A stretch of DNA of 64,000 nt from Sandaracinaceae bacterium. GTDB taxonomy: Bacteria > Myxococcota_A > Polyangia > Polyangiales > Sandaracinaceae. The translations under genes and the position numbers were made by a program. Location of the stretch: NCBI GenBank assembly GCA_020633195.1, contig JACKEC010000020.1, positions 62,001-126,000 on the forward strand, read 5' to 3'. This document shows positions 29,790-38,198 of this stretch, in pieces (the first letter of the stretch is position 1; every line of letters starts with the position of its first letter). The notes beneath the pieces are model-generated. The model was not told the origin of the DNA. It saw only the letters and a program-made list of their open reading frames with translations, and did not search any database.

Positions 29790-30896
29790 TCAGATCTCGC
29801 GCACGCCGGGCCGAGTCGATGCTCCCACCTTGCGACCTCCACGATACCGATCCGTGCGGATTGCCCCACGGTTCGAGGTCTTCTCGGTGACTGATTCGTC
29901 CCGGCCATGCACGTTCGAGCGATCGAGTGTGTGCGTGACGTTGCCCTCCGAATCTGTGCGGGTGGTCTCCGAGTCGCTTGCCCCCCGTCCCTGCAGAACG
30001 GAGGTCGAGGTCGTCGAGGTGTGAGTCCCATCCGGTTCGACCGAGTCGGAGTGGCTCATACGAAACAGTCCACCGCCGCCTGTACGCACGTCCTCGCTAA
30101 CCGTGTGGGATCCATCGGAGCCCCATGTGTAGGTAACGCCGCCACCGATCACCCGACCCTGGTCGTAGCTCACGCCGAAGCTCACGGGTCCCTGGTAGTC
30201 ATCGCAGGTGAGTCGTCCGGCGAGTCGGACCAAGCCTGTGATGATCCCTGGAGCGTTGCTCGCCGCGACGCCCCGTGCCGTCGGCGCCTTCCCGAGGATT
30301 GCGTCGGTAACACCCGTCCACAGGGCATCCCCGAAGCCTTCGGCGGGGCTCCCCGGGGAAGACGATGCTGTGAGTGCACCGATGATGAAAGTCGCGAGGA
30401 TAGTCGCGATGCCGGCCAGGAAGTCGACGATGTGTGGGTAGATGAAGACATCGTTGAGGACGTTCGTCACGGAGTAGCCGAATGGGACTTTGATGGGGTT
30501 CCCACAAACCGTCATGGGCATGAGCGTGAAGATACAGGCCACAGGCTTGCCCTCCGCTTGGACGTCTCCGGCAGAGAAAGTCACCTTACACGACGATGTG
30601 AGCAGGTGGACGATCGACAGGACGTTGTCGGGGGCGGGAACGATATTGATCTGAGGAATCAGAGGCCCCATATCATTTCCCTCTTGAACCACCCCAGTGC
30701 CTCGGTGAGTTACGTTAGAAGCGACCTTTGCCTTGCCGAGCGCCATGCCACCCAGCCACTGGATGTTGAGACAGATGATCTCGATTCCGATGCCGGGAGC
30801 CTTAGCGAAGGCGGTGGCGGATCCGACGTAGTCGTGTGGCACGACCATCATCGGAAGAGATAGATCGACAGACCGCGTGATGGGGACGGGAAACAT
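29790..30896 (-). CDS. PAAR-like/DUF4150-type VgrG tip protein
   Basis: A 368-residue protein. The N-terminal 150 residues contain GKAKVASNVTHRGTGVVQEG, PLIPQINIVPAP, SCKVTFSAGDVQAEGKPVAC and TVCGNPIKVPFGYSVTNVLN, a pattern of PAAR-like (DUF4150-related) tip proteins that cap VgrG. A hydrophobic stretch follows (HIVDFLAGIATILATFIIGAL, split at 21 residues), possibly a translocation or membrane segment. The C-terminal third is a low-complexity, Thr/Ser/Asp-rich region (EDVRTGGGG, TSTTSTSVLQG, SDSETTRTDSEG) ending in basic residues. It sits directly after VgrG. The PAAR assignment is by pattern and context. Confidence 0.65.
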   Translation of the reverse strand: MFPVPITRSVDLSLPMMVVPHDYVGSATAFAKAPGIGIEIICLNIQWLGGMALGKAKVASNVTHRGTGVVQEGNDMGPLIPQINIVPAPDNVLSIVHLLTSSCKVTFSAGDVQAEGKPVACIFTLMPMTVCGNPIKVPFGYSVTNVLNDVFIYPHIVDFLAGIATILATFIIGALTASSSPGSPAEGFGDALWTGVTDAILGKAPTARGVAASNAPGIITGLVRLAGRLTCDDYQGPVSFGVSYDQGRVIGGGVTYTWGSDGSHTVSEDVRTGGGGLFRMSHSDSVEPDGTHTSTTSTSVLQGRGASDSETTRTDSEGNVTHTLDRSNVHGRDESVTEKTSNRGAIRTDRYRGGRKVGASTRPGVREI

Positions 30897-30900
30897 CGGC

Positions 30901-33609
30901 TCAGCCCTTCAGCTTCACGAGGCCGGCGGCGTCCACTTCGACGTTACCCGAGGTCGCCTCGATCTTGATGCTACCCCCGGCGATCGCGATCCCACTCGGC
31001 GTCAACTTGATGATCGTGCTCCCACAGGTGAGGGAGATCTCGGTTGGAGCCGTGATCGTCAGCTTCCCGCCTGCTTCGATGAACGTATCACCGCCAGCCT
31101 CGAGCTTCTGGTCCGCGTTCGACTTGATCCACGCCTTGCCCGTCGTGCTGATCTTGAGGTTCCCGTCCGCAGCGGCGTCGTATCGGACCTCTCCCTGACC
31201 CGACAACAACTGTATGCGGCCGTCCGTCGTCGCGTAGATGTAGTCGTGAATCGTGAGCTCGTTGGAGCCATCCTGCAGGACCTTGAACTCACCCTTGGTC
31301 GTGATGTCCCACTTCCCGGTCTCGACGTCGGTGAGCTTGTTGCCGTTCGTGACGACCAGGTGGTCGTGGTCTCCGTCGACGCGCTCTTCGCGGTGTCCCT
31401 CGACCCAGAGCTTGTCGTTGCCGCTGTCGGGGCCGACGCGGGTGATGCGATTGCCCTTGATCTGGTTCTCTTCGTCGACGACGACGGTCTTCGTGCGGTT
31501 GTTCTTGACCGTCAGGGTCTGGTCCCGCTTGACCGTCTCCGTCTGGTCCCGGTCCACCGTGTTCGACTGGTCCACGCCCACGTGGGTCGAGTGGCAGTTC
31601 TTGACCTCCTCGTTGAAGTCCTTCTCCGCGTGGATGTAGACCTCTTCGCTCCCGGCCTTGTCCTCGAAGCGCAGCTCGTTGAACCCATTCTTGTTGGGTG
31701 AGCTGTTCGTCATGATCGTGCTGCGCGTCTTGTGCTCGGGCAGCTCGTACGGGACGGGGTGGTCGCCGTTGTACAGGCGGCCCGTGATCACGGGGCGGTC
31801 GGGGTCGCCGCCGAGGAAGCTGACGATGACCTCGGTGCCGATGCGCGGGATGAACATGGAGCCCCAGCCGGGGCCCGCCCAGAATTGGGCGACGCGGATC
31901 CAGGTGCCCGCCGAGTCGTCGCGCTGGCCGCGGCGGTCCCAGTGGAACTGCACGCGCACGCGGCCGTGCTTGTCGCAGTGGATCTCCTCGCCCGACGGGC
32001 CGACGACGGTGGCCGTCTCGGGGCCGACCGCGGTGGGGCGATGCGGTGCCGGGGGGCGGTAGGGCAGCGCGATCGGGATGAGCTCGAGGGCGGCGTGAAA
32101 GCCGCCGGCGGCGGCCCCCGCGCTGCCGGTCACGGAGACCTTCAGCACGAGGTAGCGGCCGTCGTTCTCGTTCGCGTTGATGAGCTCGACGACGTGGCCC
32201 GGCTCGACGCCGACGACGCTCGTCGAGCAGCTCCAGTACTGGCGCGCCAGGTCGAGCCGTTCGCTGAGGGTTCGGGCGCGGCGCGTGGCCGTGTGCTCGC
32301 CGTACTGCGAGCCGCCGTACTCGTGGAAGCGCGCGGCGCTGGCGTGGTCGTGCGTCTCGAGCGCGGGGCCGGAGGTCTCGGAGCGGCCGGTGTTCTCGCC
32401 GCGCACGGTGAGCGGCGGGTGGGTCCAGTCGTAGTCGGTGACGACGGCGTCGGTCGGCCCGATCCATCGCGAGCGGGCGAAGTCGAAGGCGACCTCCTCC
32501 ATCGACTGAGCCGTCTGGTGCTCGGTGTACTCGATCCGCCCATTGTCGCCGCCGCTGATCCGAGGGCGGTTCTCGTTGCTGTCACACAAGACGAGGATCT
32601 CGTGATCCCCCTCGGAGTGATCGAAGTAGAACCAGATCCCCTCTTCGTCGCAGAGGCGGCGGATGAAGTCGTATTCGCTCTCGCGGTACTGAACGAGGTA
32701 CTCGTGCTTCAGGTACTCCTGCGTAAGCTCGGTGCGCACGGTGCGGTTCCGCGAGCCGAGGAACTCCCGCACGAGCTCCTCGACGAGGGCGGGGACCTTC
32801 CAGTTCTGGAAGACGCGCGAGTCCTGTCGCTGCGTGAGCAACCAGAGGCCGGGGACGACGTCGAGGTCGACGTGCTGCTCGTCGGCGCCATCCACGACGT
32901 TGCCGCGACGCACGAGGCCCTTGAAGACGCGCTGGTCCTCACCGCGGTCGATGGTGAGGGTGACCTCCTTGTCGAAGACGTCCGTCTCGCCCGCGAGCGC
33001 GTGAGGCGTGCACGAGGCCTCGATGTAGCAGGTGGGCAGCTCCGAGACGCCGTCCTGGAACTGCACCGAGCGCACGGTGAAGCTGACGTCGGATTCGGCG
33101 ACCGCGAGGTGGTACTGCACGTTGGACGTCGTGCGGGTGCGGCCGAAGATCGCCTCCTCCGAGATGAGGTCGGACTCGGTCCCGCGCCGCGCGGCCGCGC
33201 CGGTGGATCCGGGCGCGCTCGGGGCGCCGTGGCCCCCCGCCCCGGGGGCGCCGTGGCCCGCTCCCTCGGAGTTGAAGTGCTCGCCGATCTCGCCGAGGCC
33301 CTCGCCGACCTCGGTCAGCTTCGCGCCCATCTCGAGCGCGGTCCCGATGCCCTCGAGGACCTCGCGGGCTTCCTCCTCGTCTTCGTTGAGCGAGCTGGCG
33401 ATCGTCCCGAGGATCCCGTCGCCGGCCTTGAACCCCGCCGCCGTCGCCCCGCCGACGTCCCCGTCGAGCGCCTCGGTGATGACCTTGACCACCTTGCCGG
33501 CGGCATCGACCCCCTTCCCGATCTCGTCGGGGACCTCTCCGGGCTCGGAGGACTCGGGGTGCTCACCTTCGGGATCCGGGAGCTCGGGGAGATCGTCTTC
33601 GTCGTCCAT
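30901..33609 (-). CDS. vgrG: VgrG spike protein with N-terminal extension
   Basis: A 902-residue type VI spike protein. An unusual, acidic and Gly/Ala-rich extension covers the first ~150 residues. The Rhs/Vgr core follows (FQDGVSELPTCYIEASC, RESEYDFIRRLCDEEGIWFYF), then the gp5 OB fold (VVGPSGEEIHCDKHGRVRVQ, GTWIRVAQFWAG, FIPRIGTEVIVSFLGGDPDRP) and a long C-terminal beta-helix with repeated VDRDQTETVKRDQTLTVK needle repeats and a final DUF2345-like segment. ATG 33609 has AGAGG 6 nt upstream; a GTG six codons earlier is an alternative. It opens the effector operon; no tss genes are nearby, so this is an orphan cluster using a T6SS encoded elsewhere. Confidence 0.95.
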   Translation of the reverse strand: MDDEDDLPELPDPEGEHPESSEPGEVPDEIGKGVDAAGKVVKVITEALDGDVGGATAAGFKAGDGILGTIASSLNEDEEEAREVLEGIGTALEMGAKLTEVGEGLGEIGEHFNSEGAGHGAPGAGGHGAPSAPGSTGAAARRGTESDLISEEAIFGRTRTTSNVQYHLAVAESDVSFTVRSVQFQDGVSELPTCYIEASCTPHALAGETDVFDKEVTLTIDRGEDQRVFKGLVRRGNVVDGADEQHVDLDVVPGLWLLTQRQDSRVFQNWKVPALVEELVREFLGSRNRTVRTELTQEYLKHEYLVQYRESEYDFIRRLCDEEGIWFYFDHSEGDHEILVLCDSNENRPRISGGDNGRIEYTEHQTAQSMEEVAFDFARSRWIGPTDAVVTDYDWTHPPLTVRGENTGRSETSGPALETHDHASAARFHEYGGSQYGEHTATRRARTLSERLDLARQYWSCSTSVVGVEPGHVVELINANENDGRYLVLKVSVTGSAGAAAGGFHAALELIPIALPYRPPAPHRPTAVGPETATVVGPSGEEIHCDKHGRVRVQFHWDRRGQRDDSAGTWIRVAQFWAGPGWGSMFIPRIGTEVIVSFLGGDPDRPVITGRLYNGDHPVPYELPEHKTRSTIMTNSSPNKNGFNELRFEDKAGSEEVYIHAEKDFNEEVKNCHSTHVGVDQSNTVDRDQTETVKRDQTLTVKNNRTKTVVVDEENQIKGNRITRVGPDSGNDKLWVEGHREERVDGDHDHLVVTNGNKLTDVETGKWDITTKGEFKVLQDGSNELTIHDYIYATTDGRIQLLSGQGEVRYDAAADGNLKISTTGKAWIKSNADQKLEAGGDTFIEAGGKLTITAPTEISLTCGSTIIKLTPSGIAIAGGSIKIEATSGNVEVDAAGLVKLKG

Positions 33610-33711
33610 CAGTGCCTCTTGGCTCACCTCATCGACCGGGCTCCGAAGAGGTTTCGTCGGTCGGTGAACTTTGTTGGGGCGCCGAGGATACCCGCTCGGT
33701 TCCCCGTCTCG

Positions 33712-33776
33712 GGGACGATCCTCTTCACTTTCGTCATCGCCCGTCGCCCAGCGAAGAAGGTGAAGAGGATCGTCCC
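33712..33776. repeat. Long palindrome of GGGGACG type upstream of vgrG
   Basis: Perfect 17-bp inverted repeat: GGGACGATCCTCTTCAC at 33712-33728 and its complement at 33760-33776, separated by 31 nt that can pair further (TTTCG/CGAAG). It directly follows the stop of the PEGA-domain remnant on the minus strand and precedes vgrG. The sequence resembles the perfect palindrome at 51856-51921; both start GGGGACG and include TTTCGTCA. Could serve as a terminator; could be a REP-type element. Confidence 0.75.
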
Positions 33777-33777
33777 T

Positions 33778-34197
33778 TCAGATCCCGAAGTCCCCTGGCT
33801 CACCGCTGTCCCAGCGTATGGAGGGTCCGATCATCCTGCGTGCCGCCGGTCTGGGCGGGCACGGCACGACGCAGTTCGTTCCTGGGCGTACCTCCTCAGG
33901 CGGCGGAGGCGGCGGCGGCGGCGGCGGGGCGGGGATCAGGGTGACCCGAACCTCGCCGTCCTGGTCGGGGATGGGCTCCCACCGGCCGTGGTAGCCACCG
34001 AGGCGGAGCAAGAACGCCTCCGAGGCGTGGCCCTCGACGGTCACGGTGAGCGGCGTCCTGCCCACCGCGAGCCCGTCCACGGTCACGTCGGCGCCGGGAG
34101 GGTCGCTGATCACGAGGACGGTGCGCACGGAGCTGAACACGACGAAATCGCACCCAACCCGCGTCCCTCGCTCGACTACGACAGGGGTGCGAAGCAC
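33778..34197 (-). pseudogene. PEGA-domain protein remnant
   Basis: The minus-strand frame encodes a clear PEGA domain, VLVISDPPGADVTVDG then VGRTPLTVTVEG and a closing GGY, followed by a run of about ten prolines and a Cys/Arg-rich tail ending GEPGDFGI. PEGA domains normally cap kinases or surface proteins in myxobacteria and are not usually the whole protein. Here only about 139 residues remain from GTG 34197; further upstream the frame runs straight into two tandem 98-bp repeats, which are not coding in other contexts. I read it as the 3' end of a gene whose front was lost, although a short intact gene is possible. Confidence 0.45.
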
Positions 34198-34200
34198 CCC
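34184..34200. repeat. Short hairpin next to the 98-bp repeats
   Basis: GGGGTGC-GAA-GCACCCC, a perfect 7-bp stem with a 3-nt loop, lying about 16 nt from the edge of repeat copy 2. It may be part of the same structured block or a terminator. Confidence 0.5.
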
Positions 34201-34216
34201 TCCGGAGACTCGAGAT

Positions 34217-34314
34217 CTGTCGATGAATCGCCTCCGGCGATTTCTCTCCGGCGAGGGGCAAGCCCCTCGCGCTCCCCACTGAGACCCTCCGACGCTTCGC
34301 GTCCTCGGACTCGA
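34217..34314 (-). repeat. 98-bp triple-hairpin repeat, copy 2
   Basis: Tandem with copy 3 at a 101-bp period and joined through a CTCGAGA-type junction. It has the same three stem-loops as copy 1, with a few substitutions (GAGACC for GAGATC, GTCCTCGG for GTCGTCGG). The second hairpin GCGAGGGGC/GCCCCTCGC is unchanged. Confidence 0.85.
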
Positions 34315-34317
34315 GAC

Positions 34318-34415
34318 CTGTCGATCAATCGCCTCCGGCGATTTCTCTCCGGCGAGGGGCAAGCCCCTCGCGCACCCCACTGAGATCCTCCGACGCTTCG
34401 CGTCGTCGGACTCAG
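34318..34415 (-). repeat. 98-bp triple-hairpin repeat, copy 3
   Basis: Almost identical to copy 1. On the minus strand it starts at the TGA stop of the nadR-like gene (34412-34414) and reads TGAGTCCGACGACGCG, as copy 1 does at the TerB-like stop. Orientation relative to the upstream gene is therefore the same in both places. Confidence 0.88.
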
Positions 34416-35557
34416 TACCGACCCCAGCGGGAGAGGAAGCGCCGGTCCGCGAGCGCGTCCTCGACGGCCCGCACGGCGAGGCCGAGCCGGGCGGCGCGGG
34501 GGCCTCGCAGGGTGACGATCTCGTCCTCCGCCGCCTCCACGCGCGCGCGCACGGCGTCGGTCTCCCGGCGCTGCTGCGGCGTCGGCGCCTCCGGCTCGAG
34601 GAGCAGGTGCAGGTCGTATCGAGGCCGCGCGGCCTCCTCGGCGATCCAGGCGGGCGCCGCCCCGAAGGCGAGCTCGGCCCACGTCGCGATCTGCGCGAGC
34701 CCGGTGTCGCAGAAGAGCACGCGATCGGCGACCCGCGCCGCCGCCTCCTCGGCGTGGAGCTGGGCGTCGGCGATGAGCGAGACGTCCTCGGCGGTCGGCG
34801 TGTGCACGTTCTCGTCGAACGTCCGCGCGTACTCGGGCACGAACGTCGTCTCGAAGCGCTTCGCGAGCTCGCGCGCGAGCCACGTCTTGCCGACGCCGCT
34901 GACCCCGGACAGGCAGACCCGCCGGACGACGTGCGCGCGGCTCGCCGGCAGGAGCAGCGAGAAGCTCGCGAGCGGATCCTCGAAGAGGGTCGTGGCCGCG
35001 ACGGGGACGGTGCACCGCTCGGGATCGACCATCACGTGGGACGCGTCGAGCGCGGCGGCCAGCTCGACGCCGTCCCGCTCCGACGAGTAGACGCGCTGGA
35101 CCGTTCCCCGCAAGACGTCTTTCACGACGCGAGCCGACTCGAAGGCCACGACGGTCGAGGGCGCGCCGTCCTCGGCGAGCGGGACGCTCTGCGCGGGGAC
35201 GGCCACCACGACCACGCCCGGGTAGGTCTCGCGCAGCCAGCGGCAACGCAGCGAGCCCGCGAGCCGGTCGGTCCCGCGGACGAAGACGGCCACGGTCAGC
35301 TGGGCGGCGGCGGCCTTCGCGAAGTCGATCAGGAACCGGTGGCCGACGTGCGGGGGATCGAAGCGGCCGGCGACCAGGCCGGTCTCGGGGCGACCTGGCC
35401 GCGGGCTGGGATCCCGCGCGGGCTCGCGCGGCGCGGGCGCCTTCTCCGGCGCTTTCTTCGGAGGCTCCCTCGGCCCCCTCGGCGGCGGGGCCGGCGGCTC
35501 CTGGTAGGGATCCCAGTTGCCGCCACCCGCCCAGCCCCGAGGCGCCTCTTGGTCCAT
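34412..35557 (-). CDS. nadR: NadR-like bifunctional NMN adenylyltransferase / nicotinamide riboside kinase
   Basis: A 381-residue protein. A Pro/Arg-rich leader of about 58 residues precedes the nucleotidyltransferase domain with GRFDPPHVGH (64-73), the HxGH-type motif of NMN adenylyltransferases. The second domain is a P-loop kinase with GVSGVGKT (218-225), VPEYARTF and LFCDTGLAQIATWA, as in the ribosylnicotinamide kinase half of NadR. It would make NAD from nicotinamide riboside or NMN. The N-terminal helix-turn-helix repressor of enterobacterial NadR is absent, replaced by the Pro-rich leader, so transcriptional repression is not expected. The stop codon begins a 98-bp repeat. It diverges from the SDR-aminotransferase gene by 51 nt. 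Confidence 0.85.
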   Translation of the reverse strand: MDQEAPRGWAGGGNWDPYQEPPAPPPRGPREPPKKAPEKAPAPREPARDPSPRPGRPETGLVAGRFDPPHVGHRFLIDFAKAAAAQLTVAVFVRGTDRLAGSLRCRWLRETYPGVVVVAVPAQSVPLAEDGAPSTVVAFESARVVKDVLRGTVQRVYSSERDGVELAAALDASHVMVDPERCTVPVAATTLFEDPLASFSLLLPASRAHVVRRVCLSGVSGVGKTWLARELAKRFETTFVPEYARTFDENVHTPTAEDVSLIADAQLHAEEAAARVADRVLFCDTGLAQIATWAELAFGAAPAWIAEEAARPRYDLHLLLEPEAPTPQQRRETDAVRARVEAAEDEIVTLRGPRAARLGLAVRAVEDALADRRFLSRWGRY

Positions 35558-35608
35558 GCGCGAAGCCTACTACGCCCCCTCGATCCCACGGCGGCGTAGA
35601 GTCCGACG

Positions 35609-37237
35609 GTGATGGAGGCGGCGCGCGTCGTGGTCGTGACGGGCTCGACCCGAGGCCTCGGGCTCGCCGCCGCGCGCGCCTTCCTCGAGGCGGGCGACGC
35701 CGTCGTCCTCAACGGGCGCTCGGCCGCCGACGCGCCCGAGGCGCTGCGCGCGCTGGTGGTGGAGGCCGACGCGTCGACCGAGGCCGGCGTCGACGCGCTC
35801 CTCGACGCGGCGCGGGCCCGACATGGGCGCGTCGACGTCGTGATCGCGAACGCGGGGATCGCCGATCCCACCTCGCCCTTCCATGAGGCGACCGCCGCGG
35901 AGCTGGGCGCGGTGCTCGCGACGAACCTGCTCGGGCCGTTGCTCCTCGCGCGCGCGCTGCTCGCCCGTGGGGTCGGGGCGCGGCTCGTCGTGGTCGGCTC
36001 GCGCGCCGCGGCGACGCCCGAGGCGCGCAGCGTCGCCTACGCGGCGACCAAGGCGGGGCTCGAGGGGATGATCCGGGCGCTGGCCGAGGAGGTCCGAGCC
36101 GACCGGCTCGCGGCGTGCGGGCTCCGTCCGGCGAGCCTCCGTACGGAGCTGACCCGCGCGCGCGTCGACCCGGCCGCCTTCGCCGTGCTGCCCGAGCCGG
36201 ACGCCACGGCGCGAGCGCTCGTCGCGCTGACGGAGGCGCCGGCCGCCGCGGTGCACGGGCGCGTCTTCGACGCCGAGCGGCTGCGCGCCGCGCCGTTCTC
36301 CGAGCTCGTCGCGGCGGGGCCTCGGGCCACCTGGCCCGAGTTCGCGCCCGCCGAGCGCGAGTGGGTGCCGCCGGCGTCGTCGCGCGTCTCGGCGGTCGCG
36401 CCGACCTACCCCGACGACGCGCGCCTTCGAGCCGCGATCGCGGCGCGGCTGGATCGCGACGAGGCCGAGATCGTCGTGGGCGCGGGCGCGACGGAGCTGT
36501 TGTTTCGCGTCCTCGACACGCTGACCGGGGTCGGGGAGCGGGTGGTCGTGAGCGACCCGAGCTGGGCGCCCTTCGCGGCGCGGGCGCGGATGCGCGAGCG
36601 GCGCGTGGTCCCGATCCCGATGCGGCTCGGGCCGGCCGCGGCGCGACACGACCTCGACGCGATCGCCGCGGCCGCGGGGCGCGCGCGCCTCGTCTACGTC
36701 GACAGCCCCAACCACCCGACCGGCGCGATGCTCGATCCCGGCGGGCTCTCCGCGCTGCTCGACGCGCTCCCCCCGCACGTGCCCCTCGTCGTCGACGAGG
36801 CGTGGATCGAGTTCGCGAGCGACGCGGCGGCTCGCGCGGTCACCGTCCGAGACGAGCGCCTGATCGTGGTGCGCACGTTCTCGAAGGCGCACGGGCTCGC
36901 GTCCCTGCGCGTCGCGTACGCGGTCGTCGGGGCGCGCGCGGCCTCGCTGCTGCGGCGCGCGGGTCACCCGTACGCGGTCGGCGGAGACGCGCTCGCGAGC
37001 GCGGAGCGGGCGCTCGGGGACGACGCGCACCTCGCGCACACGATCGAGTCCGCGCGCGCGGCGCGGCATCGGCTCGTCACCCACCTCGAGGGACGAGGCG
37101 CGCGCACGCTGCGCTCGGAGGCGCCGTTCCTGCTGGCCGAGGCGGCGGCGGTCGAGGCGCTGGGCCTGCGGACCCTCTCGGAGCGCCGCTACTTCGAGGA
37201 CCGCTTCGTCGCGCTCGACGTGGACGCGCTCGGGTGA
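35609..37237 (+). CDS. Fusion of short-chain dehydrogenase and PLP aminotransferase
   Basis: A 542-residue two-domain protein. Residues 1 to about 235 are a short-chain dehydrogenase: TGSTRGLG (11-18), NAGIAD, catalytic Ser131, Tyr144 and Lys148 in YAATK. From about 255 to the end is a class I/II aminotransferase of the histidinol-phosphate type: GAGATELLFR, DSPNHPTGAM, VPLVVDEAWIEF and RTFSKAHGLASLRVAY with the PLP-binding Lys426. The aminotransferase is a little short for its family. The pairing suggests oxidation of an alcohol to a ketone and amination of the same substrate, or the reverse. GTG 35609 and ATG 35612 are both possible starts. The substrate is unknown. Confidence 0.85.
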   Translation: MMEAARVVVVTGSTRGLGLAAARAFLEAGDAVVLNGRSAADAPEALRALVVEADASTEAGVDALLDAARARHGRVDVVIANAGIADPTSPFHEATAAELGAVLATNLLGPLLLARALLARGVGARLVVVGSRAAATPEARSVAYAATKAGLEGMIRALAEEVRADRLAACGLRPASLRTELTRARVDPAAFAVLPEPDATARALVALTEAPAAAVHGRVFDAERLRAAPFSELVAAGPRATWPEFAPAEREWVPPASSRVSAVAPTYPDDARLRAAIAARLDRDEAEIVVGAGATELLFRVLDTLTGVGERVVVSDPSWAPFAARARMRERRVVPIPMRLGPAAARHDLDAIAAAAGRARLVYVDSPNHPTGAMLDPGGLSALLDALPPHVPLVVDEAWIEFASDAAARAVTVRDERLIVVRTFSKAHGLASLRVAYAVVGARAASLLRRAGHPYAVGGDALASAERALGDDAHLAHTIESARAARHRLVTHLEGRGARTLRSEAPFLLAEAAAVEALGLRTLSERRYFEDRFVALDVDALG

Positions 37238-37240
37238 GGG

Positions 37241-37789
37241 TCAGGGCCGAGGCAGCTCGCGCGCCTCGTACTCGATGCCGAGGCGCTCCGTGAACGGGAC
37301 CGTCGGGGCGCGCGTGAACGGGCGGACGGTGAGCTCGAGCGCGCCCTCGGCGGGGATCGTGACGGTGTGGCTCGAGCGCACGACGAACCGGTAGCCGGGC
37401 AGGTAGCCGACGACCCCGTGGCCGTCGCCCTCGTAGCGCAGCACCACGCTGAGGGTGTGGGTCCCCGGTCCCACGATCCCCTCGTGCACGTCGAGGGGAT
37501 CGGTGAGCTCGTCCCCCTGACGCGTGATCAGCTCGTGGCCGTCGAGCGCGTAGGTCGCCGACACGAGCCGAAAGAAGGGGTCCACCCGGCTGACCTGCCG
37601 GATCGTCACGCGCGCGCCGTTCGTCCGGCCGAGCAGCTGCTCCTCGAGGAGCCGCAGGTGGGCGTAGCTCTGCCCCGCGTCGGAGCGCAGCTCGCCGATG
37701 TTCCGCGACAGGGCGCGGAGCGGATCGGACTGGGCCGAGGCCACGGACGGGACGAGCAGGAGGAGCAGACCGAGCCACGCGACGCGCAT
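37241..37789 (-). CDS. Secreted protein of unknown function (myxobacterial family often misnamed dihydrolipoamide acetyltransferase)
   Basis: A 182-residue protein with a standard signal peptide (MRVAWLGLLLLLVPSVASAQ, cleaved after SAQ or ASA). The mature part begins with a coiled-coil-like helix (ELRSDAGQSYAHLRLLEEQLL) and continues as a beta-rich domain with FRLVSATYALDGHEL, GIVGPGTHTLSVVLRYEGDG and GYLPGYRFVVRSSHTV. I recall proteins with this layout in myxobacteria carrying the name dihydrolipoamide acetyltransferase, although no lipoyl or acyltransferase motif is present. Function unknown; probably periplasmic. It diverges from a pair of small membrane protein genes. Confidence 0.65.
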   Translation of the reverse strand: MRVAWLGLLLLLVPSVASAQSDPLRALSRNIGELRSDAGQSYAHLRLLEEQLLGRTNGARVTIRQVSRVDPFFRLVSATYALDGHELITRQGDELTDPLDVHEGIVGPGTHTLSVVLRYEGDGHGVVGYLPGYRFVVRSSHTVTIPAEGALELTVRPFTRAPTVPFTERLGIEYEARELPRP

Positions 37790-37847
37790 GCCCTCCGAGA
37801 CGCTCGAGGCGAGTCGACCGGCTCACCGCCGTGATAGCTTGGCGGCC

Positions 37848-38198
37848 GTGGAATCGGTGACCTCACCCAGCGAGATGCTCCATACCCTGCTCGGCTGCGT
37901 GCAGACCCTGACGCTGATCTTCGCGTGCGTGGGCGGCGTCTTCGGGGCGCTGGCCGCGAAGAAGCGCGGGGCGCCCGGACCCGCCCCGATGATCGTCGCG
38001 GTGGGCTTCGGCATCTACCTCGCGGTCGGCGCGTGGTTCGGCCTCTTCGAGCTCATCCCCCAGAGCGTCCTCGAGTGGGGCCTGTTGCGCCGCGCGATGT
38101 TGATGCTCGGGATGCTGACCGAGCTGCTCTGTCTGGGGCTGCTCATCGTCGGCGTCGCGCTCCTCAAGCCGCCCGCGGCGTCGGCGGAGGCGCCCTGA
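37848..38198 (+). CDS. Small membrane protein, unknown
   Basis: A 116-residue protein with three hydrophobic segments (TLTLIFACVGGVFGAL, MIVAVGFGIYLAVGAWFGLF and ELLCLGLLIVGVALL). No motif recognised. GTG 37848 is the start closest to the first membrane segment. The TGA stop overlaps the ATG of the next gene (TGATG), so the two proteins are translationally coupled and probably form a pair. Confidence 0.6.
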   Translation: MESVTSPSEMLHTLLGCVQTLTLIFACVGGVFGALAAKKRGAPGPAPMIVAVGFGIYLAVGAWFGLFELIPQSVLEWGLLRRAMLMLGMLTELLCLGLLIVGVALLKPPAASAEAP

